A DNA stretch of 48,784 nucleotides from Purshia tridentata (taxonomy: Eukaryota > Streptophyta > Magnoliopsida > Rosales > Rosaceae): contig QANT01003807.1 in assembly GCA_003254885.1 (NCBI GenBank), forward strand, positions 1 to 48,784. The letters are read 5' to 3'. How positions within the stretch are numbered: position 1 is the first letter of the stretch; every line of letters starts with the position of its first letter. Below, in pieces: positions 11,638-23,323 of the stretch. The notes under the pieces are model-generated. The model was not told the DNA's origin, did no database searches, and saw nothing but the letters and a program-made list of their open reading frames with translations. The position numbers and the translations under genes are program-made.

Positions 11638-14349
11638 TCATAATGACTGAAAAAGATAGGCTATCTGAAAGCTGATCACATTCATAGTCACTGTATTTGT
11701 TCTGGATTGAGCTGGAACACCAAAAGTTTAATGATTCTTTTCTATAGTTTTAATGTTGTTACTTATTCCTCAATTTTGAACTACTAGCTATCATTTTCTA
11801 TTTTTCTTTAGTTTTTTCAGTTGGGTTCACATACTGTCATACATGCACAAAAGCATGCAGCCACGGGCCACATGTCATGCTGGACCATGCAAAAGGTCGA
11901 TCATGAACAATGATGAGGCCAGATCTTCTCTTTTTTTTGGGTTAAATAGTCCAGCTCTTCTCTGTTAATCATATTCCCAAGTCCTAACTATTTATTTCAT
12001 TATTTGTCTTTCATCAACAATTACATAAGATTTGATCATTCCTAAAATTTAATTTTCCATTTGGTACGTTCTCATGTTCATTTAATATTTGACATATTTT
12101 GTAATCGTATTTGTATCATATCATATTTAATAGATAAGTTATTCACCTGCAAGGTACTTCTCTCGTATAGAACTAAAGATGCAGAATAAGAGGGTGCAAA
12201 AGAAGAAGGGATTCACCGATGGAGGTGAGAGTTCACTTTTTATCCGTAAATTCTATTTCCCATGAGAGAAAAACCCTTCGCTTGTATTCTTTCGGTGCTA
12301 ACTCCATTCATTTCATACTTATATCATATCGTAGTTGCTGGTTTTAATTATATCATGTGGTTATGTACTTGTGGCAATTCAATAGCTTTGACCTCTCTGC
12401 CCAACTCCTTAAGAAGGTGACATGCAGGCACACATTTTTAGTCACCAACTGTGGGTCCACACGTACCTAATCCAATTATTTGTAAGGAATCTATGAGGCT
12501 GGACTGGACGATCTAAGATCCCAATCAATGTTCTTCTTCAATCATATATGCATGGTGATGGTAGAAGGGCCTAGCTGCCTATAACCTACTACTAGAGCCA
12601 TGCATGCTTGAATTTGGATATACAAAATAAAAGTTGTCCTTCATTTTTGTAAATGAATGCTTGAATTTCTCTTAACCATAAAAAGCCAAAAAAACAAATA
12701 ATGGGTCAATTCCCCATTCATTTGTGGCTTTGATTTGTGTAAAGTTTTTATCTTAATTAAGATGTAGATAGATAGACCCAACAACACTACTCAACACTGC
12801 ACGTTCACCGAGCAAAACAATAGCAACAAGCAACCTCGCCCAAATGCTCTCTGTTTTGTCATTCACTTTCCTATGTCAATTCGAATCATTATAAACTGAA
12901 TCATACCGAATTGACAATTATCAACTGTACTATTAATAGCTTATTTATAATAAATTTTATTTTGTTTAATATTTATGAAAATTGAGGAACACCATCAAAT
13001 GGTGATTGGCGAGCCACGTGTGAAGGCCTTGGCCCTTGATCCTCAAACTTCAAAGACAAGTAGGCCTTGACTTGACCTATTTCATAGATTGTATATAATT
13101 TATTGGGCAAACAAAAACCTGTTGATCAAGAACAAGAGAATAAGAATATTCAATGAATTAAGATTACTAACATCGTAATAGACACGATGAATACGACATG
13201 CTCCGCACTCCACCCTTGGAATATATTCGTTTCAATCTTCTCATGTTGTGTTTTTTTTTTTGGTTACAAATTTTCCTATGTCGTTTAACTATTCATGCAT
13301 TTGGTTTAATCCATGTACATAAGGAAATTAAGGATAGTATAGAAGTCCTCTCATAAACATAAAAGTGAGAAATATGAATTATTAAATCGTAAAATTCTAA
13401 GTACTTTGCAATCTAATAGTTCACATTTCTCACAGTTTATAGTTTTTTTATCAGAATTTGTGTATAATATGTATTCTTTCCTTTTGTCCAAAGCATATAT
13501 CTTTTTTTATATTATATATTTTCATACTATTTTCATTGTAGATTTATCATTTATCCCATTTCTAACTATCAAATTCTCATGCAAATTTTATTAACATACA
13601 AAATTAATATATCTGAATCAAGTCCAAATATTTTCATAAAAACCCAACAATCCACTTTGGCCAACAGAAAAAAAAAACCCCCAACAATCCACAACTAACA
13701 TAGATTATGTTAATATATATTTGTTTTTTTTTTGGCCTCTTAATATATATATATATTTGTTTGAATATGAGTATTTTAGTATTATACATATTAAATTCAT
13801 ATAATTCTACACATTGATTAGATTAGAAGCTTGTCTTATTACGACATTTTCCCTTAGATCTAACACAAATTGTGCAGACCTATGTCTTAAATTCTATTTT
13901 TCTAACCAACTTACAAATCAAACTTTACTTACAAATCTAACTCTCTTTTCCCATGTAAACTGTTGCCACATTTCAAGCAAAAGTTCATTCAATGATAAAA
14001 AAGATTGAAACTTTGTAGCTAAAAACCAGTACTCCCATAATCCCATTACATCACTCACTGTTCTTCTTCCCCTCATCTTTAATTATTATTATGACAATTA
14101 AGACAAAGTAAGAATAAGCAAGTAATCCCCTTCTTCTCTCATCTCTCTCTCTCCCTCTAAAAATAACTCCGTTTGAACCGGTCCATCTACATCATCCATC
14201 TCTCTTTTCATTCAATCCCAGCTCTTTATTACCCTCCTTTTCTCCTCTTTCCCACTCTCTCTCTCTAGGGTTTTGATTTGATTCCTGTACACAAACCCAG
14301 ATTACCCAAATCATCTATCTATCTATCTATATCTATATCTCTCAGTGTC

Positions 14350-17300
14350 ATGACTTCGACATCTGTGAAACCCAACCTGTTGCCTCCGGGCTTGGTCTCC
14401 AATTTGCAAGATGTCTTGAGTAAAAGGGCTGGTGGTGGTGCTGGTGCTGGTGCTGGTGATGGTGATGGTGAAGGAGACCAATCCAAGGACAAAGCTGCTG
14501 ATTCCACTGAGACTTCTACTTCTGAAGCTGCGGAGGACCCTGTTGATAGTTCCAAGCCCATTGTTTTGGTCACCAATGGTGATGGGATTGAGTCCCCTGG
14601 TCTCACTTACCTTGTTGAAGCTCTGGTTCGCCAAGGCCTTTACAATGTCCATGTCTGCGCTCCTCAATCGTGGGTTTTCTGTAAATTTTGATTCTTTTCT
14701 ATGTTTTCTTGTGTTTAGTGCTATTTTTCTAAATATAGGTATGTAGACGTTTGCTCATTTGGGTAGGTAGTTTGCTCTTTCATTACGAATTGTTTTTGCA
14801 TTTTGTTGCTTGGTTCTCTTAGTTTTCTCATCTGGGTATGTGGGCTTCTTTCATTTATAGTATTGCAAATGTATTGTGTGATTCCTTACTTTGCAAAATC
14901 TGGCTGCTTTCTTTAGGGACAAATCAGTTTCGGGTCATTCTGTTACTCTACGAGAAACGGTTTCTGTGAGTTCTGCTGAGATAAATGGTGCCACAGCTTA
15001 TGAAGTTTCAGGTACAGCTATATTTCTGCATTCCTTTGCTCATTTTCTTGTTTTTTTTTTCTCCAAGTCGTTGCAATCGAATTGACATGATTTATAATTT
15101 GGAATAGATGCATTCTCTTTTTTCGTGAAATTGAAGTGAAAATTTCTTGCATATTGATTTTTTTTTTTTTGGGTTAGAGCTTGTAAGATTTGGTACTTTT
15201 GTGATGAGGCTTCTGTGATTATGTAGTTTAATGTGCAAAGACTGATTGTGTCCATCACAATATTTAGCCATTCTAGTCATTGATTTTATCTTACTTTATT
15301 TGATATGCTACACATATATGCCTGCAGGATTTTGTATTTTTCTTTTTGCTGCTTTTGCGTTTCGGTTGTGGCAATTGATGGTAATAGGGTTTGTGATGGT
15401 TCTCTTACTCAGGGACTCCCGTGGATTGTGTTTCATTAGCATTATCTGGAGCACTGTTTTCTTGGTCAAAGCCTTCGCTGGTTAGCATAATATGATGTCA
15501 CTTTGGAGATCGTATATACATTTCGTTATTCAGCATTTCACTGAGTTCTCAATACAATATGGTTTCAGGTAATTAGTGGAATCAACCGGGGATCAAGCTG
15601 TGGCCATCATATGTAAGTTGTAATTTATAATCTGGTATCCTTAGTTTCTTCAGTTTTGGCAATAAATGAAGTTTCTTAAGATGCCTTACTGTAGTTATAT
15701 CTAATAAAGCTGTGTATGTTTTTCTTTTCTGACTCTGATTTATTATTGTCCCCCGTCTAGTAACGTATAGCCTGTATTTTGAGGCTAATGTTTGTTTCAA
15801 ATGTTAATTTGTACCAGGTTGTACTCAGGTGTGGTTGCTGGAGCTAGGGAGGCATTATTAAGTGGGGTACCATCTTTGTCACTATCACTGAACTGGTGAG
15901 TTTACAATACCTGCAATTGGATGCTCAGTTTCTGTTTGCATACTGTGTTGATAAGTTAATCTTTGGTTTTAATAATCTATTGTAGGAAGAAGGATGAAAG
16001 TCAAGAAAATGATTTCAAAGACGCAGTTGCTGTCTGTTTACCTTTAATAAATGCAGCTATCAGGGATATTGAAAAGGGAGTTTTCCCCAAAAGTTGCTTC
16101 CTGAATATAGAGATTCCATCGTCTCCTTTGTCAAACAAGGTTTTTCTTTTTGAACCATTATTATATCATTTTTTTTTAAATTATGCATCAGTGATATGCA
16201 TATGACTTGTGATCTCAAATAAAGGTTCAGATTCCTCGCTGAATTCAAGTACCTTAGGGATTTTCATTAGTGCAATATTTTGAACTTATATGGTGTGCTC
16301 TTATATGATTTGGTTTATTTCTTGGGTGACAGTATTTTAAGGGGAGATACAGAAGTAGATTGTAATTGGCAAAATCTTCATTGAAACTAATAGAAAGCTG
16401 TGATTGGCCTCTTTCTGGTTATTAGCTGTAACTGTTCATGCGTTGATTGTCTTCTAGGTCCGACCTACCTTTTACATTTGATTTTTATTAAAGTAATATG
16501 AGGGTTAATCTTTTGACTAAATTAATAAAATTCACACTGAACTTGAGAATCCACCTAAAGCTCTTTAAGCAGTGATTTCTGCATTTTTTCTCAAATCTTT
16601 ATGTTCGCTAAGCTATATTCTTATTTGCATTATGTATGTGTGAGAAATTCAGATTTTTGAATACTTTGTGTTTCTTTGCATTCATTACTTATATTTTGTT
16701 TGTGTTTTAACTCCTAAAACATAATAAAACTAATCAGCAAACTTGAAGGTGGATTATGTGAACATTGCATAAAATGAGAGGCAATACTCACCCTCTCTTT
16801 TGTTGCTCAAAGTACTTTTGTTATAAATTTTTAACCAGGTACTGTGACCTTTAATATGAAATCATGATTTCAATATTTTTGGGACACATCCTTTATAATT
16901 TCCCTCCTACTCATGTATGGTATATTCTTTTTCGTGACAGGGCTTTAAATTAACCAAGCAAAGCATGTGGAGATCTACTCCTAGCTGGCTAGCTGTTTCA
17001 GCTAATCGGTATCCTCCTGGACATTTTATGAACAGTCAACAAAGCCTTGGCATTCAGCTTGCACAGCTTGGTCGAGATGCATCTGCTGCCGTAAGTAGCT
17101 AGCTCATTAAAATGGAGGCATTTTTTTATGTTAATATCCCCGATATATGTATTCTAAACAGAAGGATTGCTGTGCCTCCTTTGGTTTTCATTCTTGGATT
17201 TTTATGTTGTTTTTGTTTTCCTCAGGGTGCAGCTCGCCGTGTGATGACACAGAGGAAGAATGTGGAGATAGAATCAACTGGAGCTGCAAACAAATCTGAT

Positions 17301-18232
17301 TTTGAACGGGTGAAAAAGTACTTCCGACTAGAGGTAAACAAATTTCTGGCATCTGAGGTTACATTTACAAGCAACTGTATTGAAGGGTTTTGTTTGGTCA
17401 CTTGGTGTGAGGATATGTGTTTATATATTGACTGAGGTTGCTCTTTTCCATTCCCATGAATTGAATTTTAGTACTTCATGTGGTAAATAACTAATCCATG
17501 AGGAGTATGTGTTCATGTATGCAGTTTGTGAATAAGGAGCCGGAAGATACAGATGAGGATCTGGATTTCAGAGCACTCGAAAGTGGATTTGTAAGTTGAA
17601 AGCCATTTCCCCTCTTGTTATCTAAATTTTGGAGTAAATAAATGGTTTGTCCACTTTCAGACAAAGTTCATTTTGATGATTTCCACTTCTCTTATCCCAT
17701 GATATATAAGATGATCCTGTAGTAAAATGTGATTGCTCAAGCAATTATAGACATCGTTGTAAGAGGTGCTCTGTGCCTTTAAATGGTTTCATTATGGTTT
17801 GCAAAGCATTTTTCTGTAGGGCTCCACTTCATGTTATAGGTCCCAATTTGAGCTACTTTACAAATGAACTCCTAAGATCAATTTAATTGTGTTGGACTTC
17901 AAATGCTCATCATGTATCATTTGAATGCTCTTTTTTCTTTTTGTGTGTAAGTTGGAGCTGCACCTATATTTTTAGGGTATTTATAAAGGTCATGAAATAG
18001 ATAGTCTTTTTGTAACTGTACCTCAAACTCTTTTAAACGATAGGTATAATGGGATGCGTGTGTTTTTGTTTTTCTAAGAAACATTTTGGATTAATTCTCT
18101 TGGTAGCTGATTCTTTCTTTTACTTCGGGGCAACAGGTTTCGGTAACGCCTCTCTCCCTCTCACCCCATCTTGAGTCAGATGCTCAAATTGCTGCCTCCA
18201 ATTGGATCTCTTCCGCACTTGAAGAGCAATAA
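14350..18232 (+). CDS. SurE-like phosphatase/nucleotidase family protein
   Basis: Ten exons: 14350-14669, 14917-15011, 15413-15480, 15569-15612, 15818-15895, 15986-16139, 16941-17090, 17226-17333, 17525-17590, 18137-18232; 392 residues. The N-terminus is a Gly/Ala/Asp-rich low-complexity stretch (about 28-43), then the SurE fold: IVLVTNGDGIESPGL near 70-85, [54 protein letters not shown] split across exons, then plant-specific C-terminal sequence. It resembles Arabidopsis At1g72880. Bacterial SurE is a metal-dependent 5'/3'-nucleotidase using an N-D-D-G motif; here it is N-G-D-G, so the first Asp ligand is missing while the second Asp, the Ser after KSVSG and the Asn of SGIN remain. No obvious transit peptide. 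Activity is uncertain. The start is the first ATG after the CT-rich leader; the frame stays open upstream to 14278 but without an ATG. Confidence 0.9.
14429..14475 (+). repeat. Coding GGT/GCT trinucleotide repeat
   Basis: An imperfect run of GGTGGT, GGTGCT and GGTGAT triplets inside exon 1 of the SurE-like gene encodes a Gly-Ala/Gly-Asp tract. Length variation here would change the protein without shifting frame. Confidence 0.8.
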
Positions 18233-18927
18233 GGCCTTCTCAGAAGAACATGATTTTGTGTACATCTGGACTTCCGATATATATTTTTTTTCCTTTTTGG
18301 GTCTGCAGTGCTGATAATTTATTCACCAATTTAACAATTGATCAAGATTTCTAGTGCCCTTTTTTCTGTAATTTATTTTCTGTAGCCTGCCTCCACATTA
18401 ATTGTTTCAGTCCATTTCGTCACGGAGCAAATGCTTCCTGTAATCCTACGGCATGTTTTAGAAATGCCAGTTTGTCATTTTTTATTTTTGTTTTAGTACA
18501 ACACTGCAGGTTGTATTGTAATTGGATGTGTTTGTATCTTGCCTTTTATTTTGTTATAGGCTGACTCTACTTGGGTTTGTGTGTGCAACTCGGGAAATTA
18601 TGGTACTTCTTATGCGGCCTTAACTTGAGCCTTCGATAGAATTGTTGAAGACCAAGCCTCCAATTATATTGTTTTTTTTTTTTTTTTAATCAATAAAAAC
18701 AATAACTTTACACAGCATAACCAAATCAATGAAACAACATATTCTAAAAATAGTTCCTTTATAATCCTTGAGTAAAACTAAACATTCAAAATAGATCCAT
18801 CAGAATCAGAATCATAACATGCTTTGGAGTATGTGGGGTGAAACTCATTCCACAAAGAACAACAATCTTTCAAATTCCTCACTGCCAGAATCGAAATACT
18901 CCTAGAAAAACAAGTACAAGTCAAATT
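18233..18927. other. 3'UTRs of converging SurE-like and F-box genes
   Basis: No gene seen. A T-rich tract at about 18671-18687 is followed by AATCAATAAAAAC. The two flanking genes converge here. Confidence 0.5.
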
Positions 18928-20058
18928 TCAGAGTAAAACTAAACTTTCAATGTAAGTATCCGCATAATAGTCAGAATGGCGACAGTAGCTAATTCGGGCC
19001 AAACTGATTCCAGTGTCGTCACCCTCCTCGTCGTCCTCGATTTCGAGACTGCATAAACTCAAATGAGATCCAGGCAGATCAGATCCTTCAGTATGTTTTT
19101 CACGATACTCCACGATGAGTTCATTATTTATGCTAAAGCCCAATGGGGAAAGATTCATTCCCGGAAGAGAAACAGTGTTCAAATATATTAAAGACTTTTC
19201 TTGGAGAACCCATATGTCAACGGACTCCTCTTGCTCTCTGATACCGCATTGCAACAAGCAAACTGATTCCTTGTACATGTGAATAGATGGATGTCGATTA
19301 CTGGCCATAGCATCTGGCAGCTGAAAGTTTTCAAATACCTCACTGCCGGTATCAAAAGACACAAGAAAGAGAGTGCCAATATGTACCATAATCCAGTATG
19401 CTACTCCATTAAACATTGCATATCCAGAATACCAAAGCAAGACACTTATCAAACAAGGAATTTCATCAATCTTCTTCCAAGAGTTGGTGCCCAAACTATA
19501 TACCTCCACATCAATATGATACTTCTTCTTATACGATATCAGCCTTACTACCTTATAGTCATTAAGCCCCGGGTGGAACCCAAATGCAAGAACATTGTCA
19601 TTTCTAGAATAGTACGGCTGGAATGGAATGCTGGACTTTGGAAGTACCACATATTTCCTAATTGATGGGTTACATATCCATATAGGACTCCTCAACCGCA
19701 TTGTTTGATCTGACAGACAAACTAGACCATTAGTAGAACCATATATCACAAAACTTGTTCTGATCCCAAAGGCATGTCCAATATCCAAGCACTCTTCATA
19801 TGTTTCATTACAGAAAAGGGAGTGGCGGAGCTTTTTGTCACCTCTGGTCTTGTGAAGGGCAATTAGAAAAACATGGGCAGGCTTTGTGACATTCCTATTA
19901 AGATGTGTGCGAATAAAACTTGAGCTTCCAATCAAATCACTCCAATGCTTGCATACACATATAAACCGAATTAGGGACTTCACGGGTAGCCTTGCTAGGA
20001 TGCTGATCAAGATTTCTTCAGGGATCTGAATGGAACCCTTCCTTTCTGTGTTTCTCAT
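18928..20058 (-). CDS. F-box protein with FBA/kelch-type associated domain (array copy 1)
   Basis: 376 residues in one coding exon. F-box at about residues 8-55 (IPEEILISILARLPVKSLIRF, then CVCKHWSDLIGSSSF), followed by an F-box-associated type 1 domain (LVCLSD, WICNPSIRKYVVLP, LAFGFHPGLNDYKVVRL, VEVYSLGTNSWKKI, FNGVAYWI, LVSFDTGSEVF). Such proteins are substrate adaptors of SCF E3 ubiquitin ligases; the target cannot be read from sequence. The start chosen is MRNTERKG at 20058, one base after a CTTCTTCAG acceptor; the frame continues upstream with hydrophobic residues but that lies in a 5'UTR intron (20060-20998) whose donor is CTCAG|GTATGG. The other two array copies have the same structure. 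Confidence 0.9.
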   Translation of the reverse strand: MRNTERKGSIQIPEEILISILARLPVKSLIRFICVCKHWSDLIGSSSFIRTHLNRNVTKPAHVFLIALHKTRGDKKLRHSLFCNETYEECLDIGHAFGIRTSFVIYGSTNGLVCLSDQTMRLRSPIWICNPSIRKYVVLPKSSIPFQPYYSRNDNVLAFGFHPGLNDYKVVRLISYKKKYHIDVEVYSLGTNSWKKIDEIPCLISVLLWYSGYAMFNGVAYWIMVHIGTLFLVSFDTGSEVFENFQLPDAMASNRHPSIHMYKESVCLLQCGIREQEESVDIWVLQEKSLIYLNTVSLPGMNLSPLGFSINNELIVEYREKHTEGSDLPGSHLSLCSLEIEDDEEGDDTGISLARISYCRHSDYYADTYIESLVLL

Positions 20059-20424
20059 CCTGAAGAAGATTATAACGAAAAAAAAGTTGGAAAATGGAAG
20101 CATCATAAATCAAGTTCCACTAAAGAGGAAAAAACCCAATGGAGCAGAGTCAAGATTTACTGAAAGCAGTCATCTTTTTTGTATTTCAACCACAAGAACT
20201 TCACCATACATTGTAAAAACCAATACATGAGCCATTTCTCTAGAAAAGAAGAAGAGTATGTACTCTTAGCCATGACCCCCTTGCAAAATCCAAATTCAAC
20301 GCTAGTTTTGGTTGGATTCTGGATTCTTAAAACCATTTTGACTCAATCCATTAAAAGACAGAATTAAATCCTAAAAGGTGCACCCTTTCCCACAATCCAA
20401 TTATAAACTCTACTAATGCATGCA

Positions 20425-20520
20425 TATTTGTGATACCACAACGTGTTCTCGAGTCCGTGCTAAGACTGTATACCTCAACTTCACAACAATCATTCACTTT
20501 CAGAAAAGGTACAATCCTCC
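20425..20520 (-). pseudogene. F-box/FBA relic fragment inside the 5'UTR intron of copy 1
   Basis: The minus strand encodes CCEVEVYSLSTDSRT and matches the FBA segment IEVEVYSLSTKSWKR of copy 2 and MEVEVYSLNTNSWKR of copy 3. Nucleotides also align (TGTATACCTCAACTTC against TATAAACCTCTACTTC). No F-box or full FBA domain remains around it. It is a decayed piece of a further array member. Confidence 0.6.
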
Positions 20521-20531
20521 ATATCCAGAAA

Positions 20532-20690
20532 AAAAGAAAGAAAGAAAGAAAGAAAGAAATAAAGGTACAATACACATAAGGCTGTCAAGATTTCTAATCA
20601 ACAGGTTCCATAAACATACACACAGAGACAGAGAGACAGAGAGACACAGAGAGAGAGAGAGAGACACACACACACACAAACACAGACCTT
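20532..20690. repeat. Microsatellite cluster (AAAG)n, (AGAGAC)n, (CA)n
   Basis: AAAG repeats run at about 20532-20560, then imperfect GACAGAGA/GAGACA repeats at 20620-20665 and CACACA at 20665-20680, all inside the 5'UTR intron of F-box copy 1. Confidence 0.85.
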
Positions 20691-21065
20691 GAAATGAAAG
20701 ATTCATGTGAAGCACAAACTTAGAGTGAAATACCCAGAAAACAGATGTTTATGTCATACATGTTAAAAGTATAAATTCTTGGTTCTATGAATCCAGAAAA
20801 CATATCAAGAAACAAAATATGAGCGAACCAGAATGGGCTACTCTACTCTTCTCTGTTTACATTTTGGTTTGGAGCAAATGAAAAAGGGAAGATAATTCTT
20901 GTTTCACAGGAAAAGGTACCGAGTGAAAAGCAAAACCCATTCACAAATATACAATAAAACCATAAATCTAGAGGAAAGAAGAAGAGAAGAAACCATACCT
21001 GAGAAGCTCGACTGTGACGCGGGAGAGAAATGATGGAAGAAAGAAGAACAAGGCTATCTGTTTGT

Positions 21066-21178
21066 TATATATACGCGGGAGAAGAGAGAGAGGGAAGAAT
21101 AAAAACTTAAAAAACCGTCAGATTCAGTATTAACTCCCCACCGTCGGATGAGATCCAATGGTTGGAAGGTCAGTCCGC
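21066..21178 (-). promoter_or_regulatory. Conserved F-box promoter block, copy 1 (TATA box plus dyad)
   Basis: TATATATACGCGGG at about 21066-21079 is a TATA-like site for minus-strand transcription. Upstream of it, 21115-21178 is a block shared with the other two array promoters, starting CCGTCAGATT and ending GTCCGC. Inside it (21140-21163) is an imperfect inverted repeat: ACCGT, GGAT, a GAG centre, ATCC, ATGGT. Confidence 0.65.
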
Positions 21179-21179
21179 T

Positions 21180-22166
21180 TCTCTTCTTTTTTTTTTTTTT
21201 TCTTTTTTTTTTGGCTATGAGATCCAATGTATGAGTAATTGCTAAAAACTCTTAAAATTCAACAAGTTTGTGCAATAAGTACTTTTTAGTACTTTCAAAA
21301 TTATTCTTTGGCACGGAATTCATATATTAGTCGGTAGATGAAACGGGATGATGTTATATTTGCATTTATAATTGTTAGTCACTTTTTTTACCTTTTTTTT
21401 TATAAAGTAATTTTAAGAATGTTACTGATCGGTAGTGACATAAAGTGTTCAAGGGTTCATCAATCTCTGACTCGTGAATAGTCATGATATAATTGTTCAA
21501 TAATATATTTAAAAAGTAAATTGTTTTATGCATGAAAAATAATTCTTTTTCTTTATTTATTAATCAACAGCTTGTTAATTACTTGTGGATGATGAAATTT
21601 GAACTCTCACTTATTAGTTATTATTACATAGCTAATCACCTATTTAATAACTGACATATGTTTATTACATCACTTATTATAGCGGTTTGTTGATTAATGT
21701 GTAGTCTCTCCAACATTACTCATTCACTTAATTCTCAATTTCTTTTAACGAAATAAATTAATCTTAATTTCACCAGAAAAAGAACCAAGAAAAAAAATAA
21801 TAAACTCCCAAATTATTACACATATCAAAATATCTCTTCTCAAATAGAAGCCAACACACGCATGCATCGAATAAATGGAGTAATTTTACTATAATACACT
21901 TGGCTTAGTCAAAATAATATATACACTGCGAGCAAGTCTATATTGAATTTGAGCATCACATATTGTAAAGAAAAGTATACCAACCAACAAAACAAGAAAA
22001 AGACCAATACCATACTGAGCAAACCATTCACAATGAATTTTTAATGAAACCAACTGAGAGTCTCAGGCATTAAAACATGTCCAAAAGTGCATTTACCAAC
22101 GACTAACTACTTGGCAAAGAATAAGGAAATCGATCAATTACACATGATATTCAAAAGTGTTCCTTT
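21180..22166. other. Array spacer between F-box copies 1 and 2
   Basis: AT-rich DNA with no gene. The part near 21960-22160 is the 3' flank of copy 2; GAGAGTCTCAGGCATTAA near 22048 has a counterpart in the 3' flank of copy 3 (about 25020), so 3' flanks were duplicated together with the genes. Confidence 0.5.
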
Positions 22167-23323
22167 CTAATCCTGGAGTAAAACTAAACTTTCAGTGTAA
22201 GTATCCACATAATAGTCAGAGCGCAAATTCAGCGGCAAGCGAATTCCAGTTTCATAACCCTGCTTGGATTCAAGATTATAGAAAGAAAGATAAGCCCCTT
22301 CATAATTCCTGTCATGATGCTCAAGGAAAAGTTCATTACTTGATCTGAAGCCCAATGGGGTAGGACGCATTCCAGAAAGATCAACAGTCAGCAACTTTCT
22401 AAAAGTCTTTTCTTGGAGAACCCATATGTCATTATGCCCCTCTTGCAAACCTAGACCACATTGACACAGGCAAATTGATTCCTTGAACACATGAATCGAT
22501 GGATGTTGCTTACTGAGCATAGCATCTGGTAGCTGCAATTCTTCAAATACCTCACTCCCGGAATCAAAAGACACAAGAGAGATAGTAGCATTACAAGGAT
22601 CAGTAATATGTAGAATATCGATTAGCATAATCTAATATGCTACTCCATTGAGAAATGCAGACCGATGATTCCACCACAAGGCACTTCTCCAAGGAGAATC
22701 ACACTAATCCTCTTCCAAGACTTGGTGCTTAAACTATAAACCTCTACTTCAATGGAATTCGTCTTATGAAACGACACCATCCTTACTACCTTATAGTCAT
22801 TAAGCCCTGGGTGGAACCCAAATGCAAGAACATTGGTGTATTTGGAAAATAGCTGGACGGGAATGCTGGTCATCGGAAGGATCACATATTTCCTAATTGA
22901 TGGGTTCAGTATGTATATAGGACTGTCCCAGAGTAACTGCTTATCTGAGAGACAAACTAAACCATTACTTGAACCATGTATCTCAAAACCTTCTTTCAAG
23001 GGCCCTAAGAGGTGTTCAATCTCCAAGCACTCCTCAAATGTTTCATTAGAGAAAAGGGAGTGGAATTCATCACCAAAAAGAAGGGAGTGACCAATACTGT
23101 TTCTACATCTAGTGCAGTGGAGAGCAATTAGAAAAGTATGGGTATGCTTTGTGACATTGCTATTGAGATGTGCGCATATAAAACTAGAGCTTCCAATCAA
23201 ATTCTTCCATGCCTTACACACACACCTAAACCGAAGAAGGGATTTCACGGGTAGTCTTACTAGAATGTCGACCAAGATTTCTTCAGGGACGTGATTGGAA
23301 CCATTCCAGTGTGTGTTTCTCAT
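22167..23323 (-). pseudogene. F-box/FBA pseudogene (array copy 2) with frameshift and nonsense codon
   Basis: Clear F-box (VPEEILVDILVRLPVKSLLRF, CVCKAWKNLIGSSSF) and FBA domain (LVCLSDKQLLWDSP, ILNPSIRKYVILP, LAFGFHPGLNDYKVVRM, VEVYSLSTKSWKRI), starting at MRNTHWNG (23323), just after the acceptor of a 5'UTR intron (23325-23878). Compared with copy 3, one base is missing between the codons for SWKRI and SAFLNGVAY, giving a frameshift with a stop at 22640. In the restored alignment the Trp codon of VAYW is TAG (22632-22634). Downstream sequence stays open to 22167 (LVSFDSGSEVFEELQLP and onward). Two independent lesions make loss of function likely; a truncated 228-residue protein could still be made. 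Confidence 0.8.

Larger units (their letters stand above)
10474..14349. other. Intergenic region between divergent PP7L and SurE-like genes
   Basis: About 3.8 kb without a supportable gene. It contains repeated GGGTACGGGTTGACCCG-like words at 10670-10770, a candidate LTR remnant at about 11085-11255, a 22-bp perfect palindrome at 11616-11637, AT-rich DNA at 12900-13850, and the CT-rich leader of the SurE-like gene from about 14130. Confidence 0.5.
20060..20998 (-). other. 5'UTR intron of F-box copy 1
   Basis: Donor AG|GTATGG at 20999/20998 and acceptor TTCAG|GATG at 20060/20059 on the minus strand. The exon upstream holds only the leader, GAGAAGCTCGACTGTGACGC on the plus strand. The intron contains microsatellites and a relic of another F-box gene. 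Confidence 0.65.

Noticed and set aside
20059..20106. Hydrophobic N-terminal extension of F-box copy 1, resembling a membrane anchor
   Set aside because: It is read-through into the 5'UTR intron; copies 2 and 3 share the acceptor just before MRNT.
20420..20715. Overlapping open frames rich in KERKKER/HTHR and SLSLSL
   Set aside because: Translated microsatellites.
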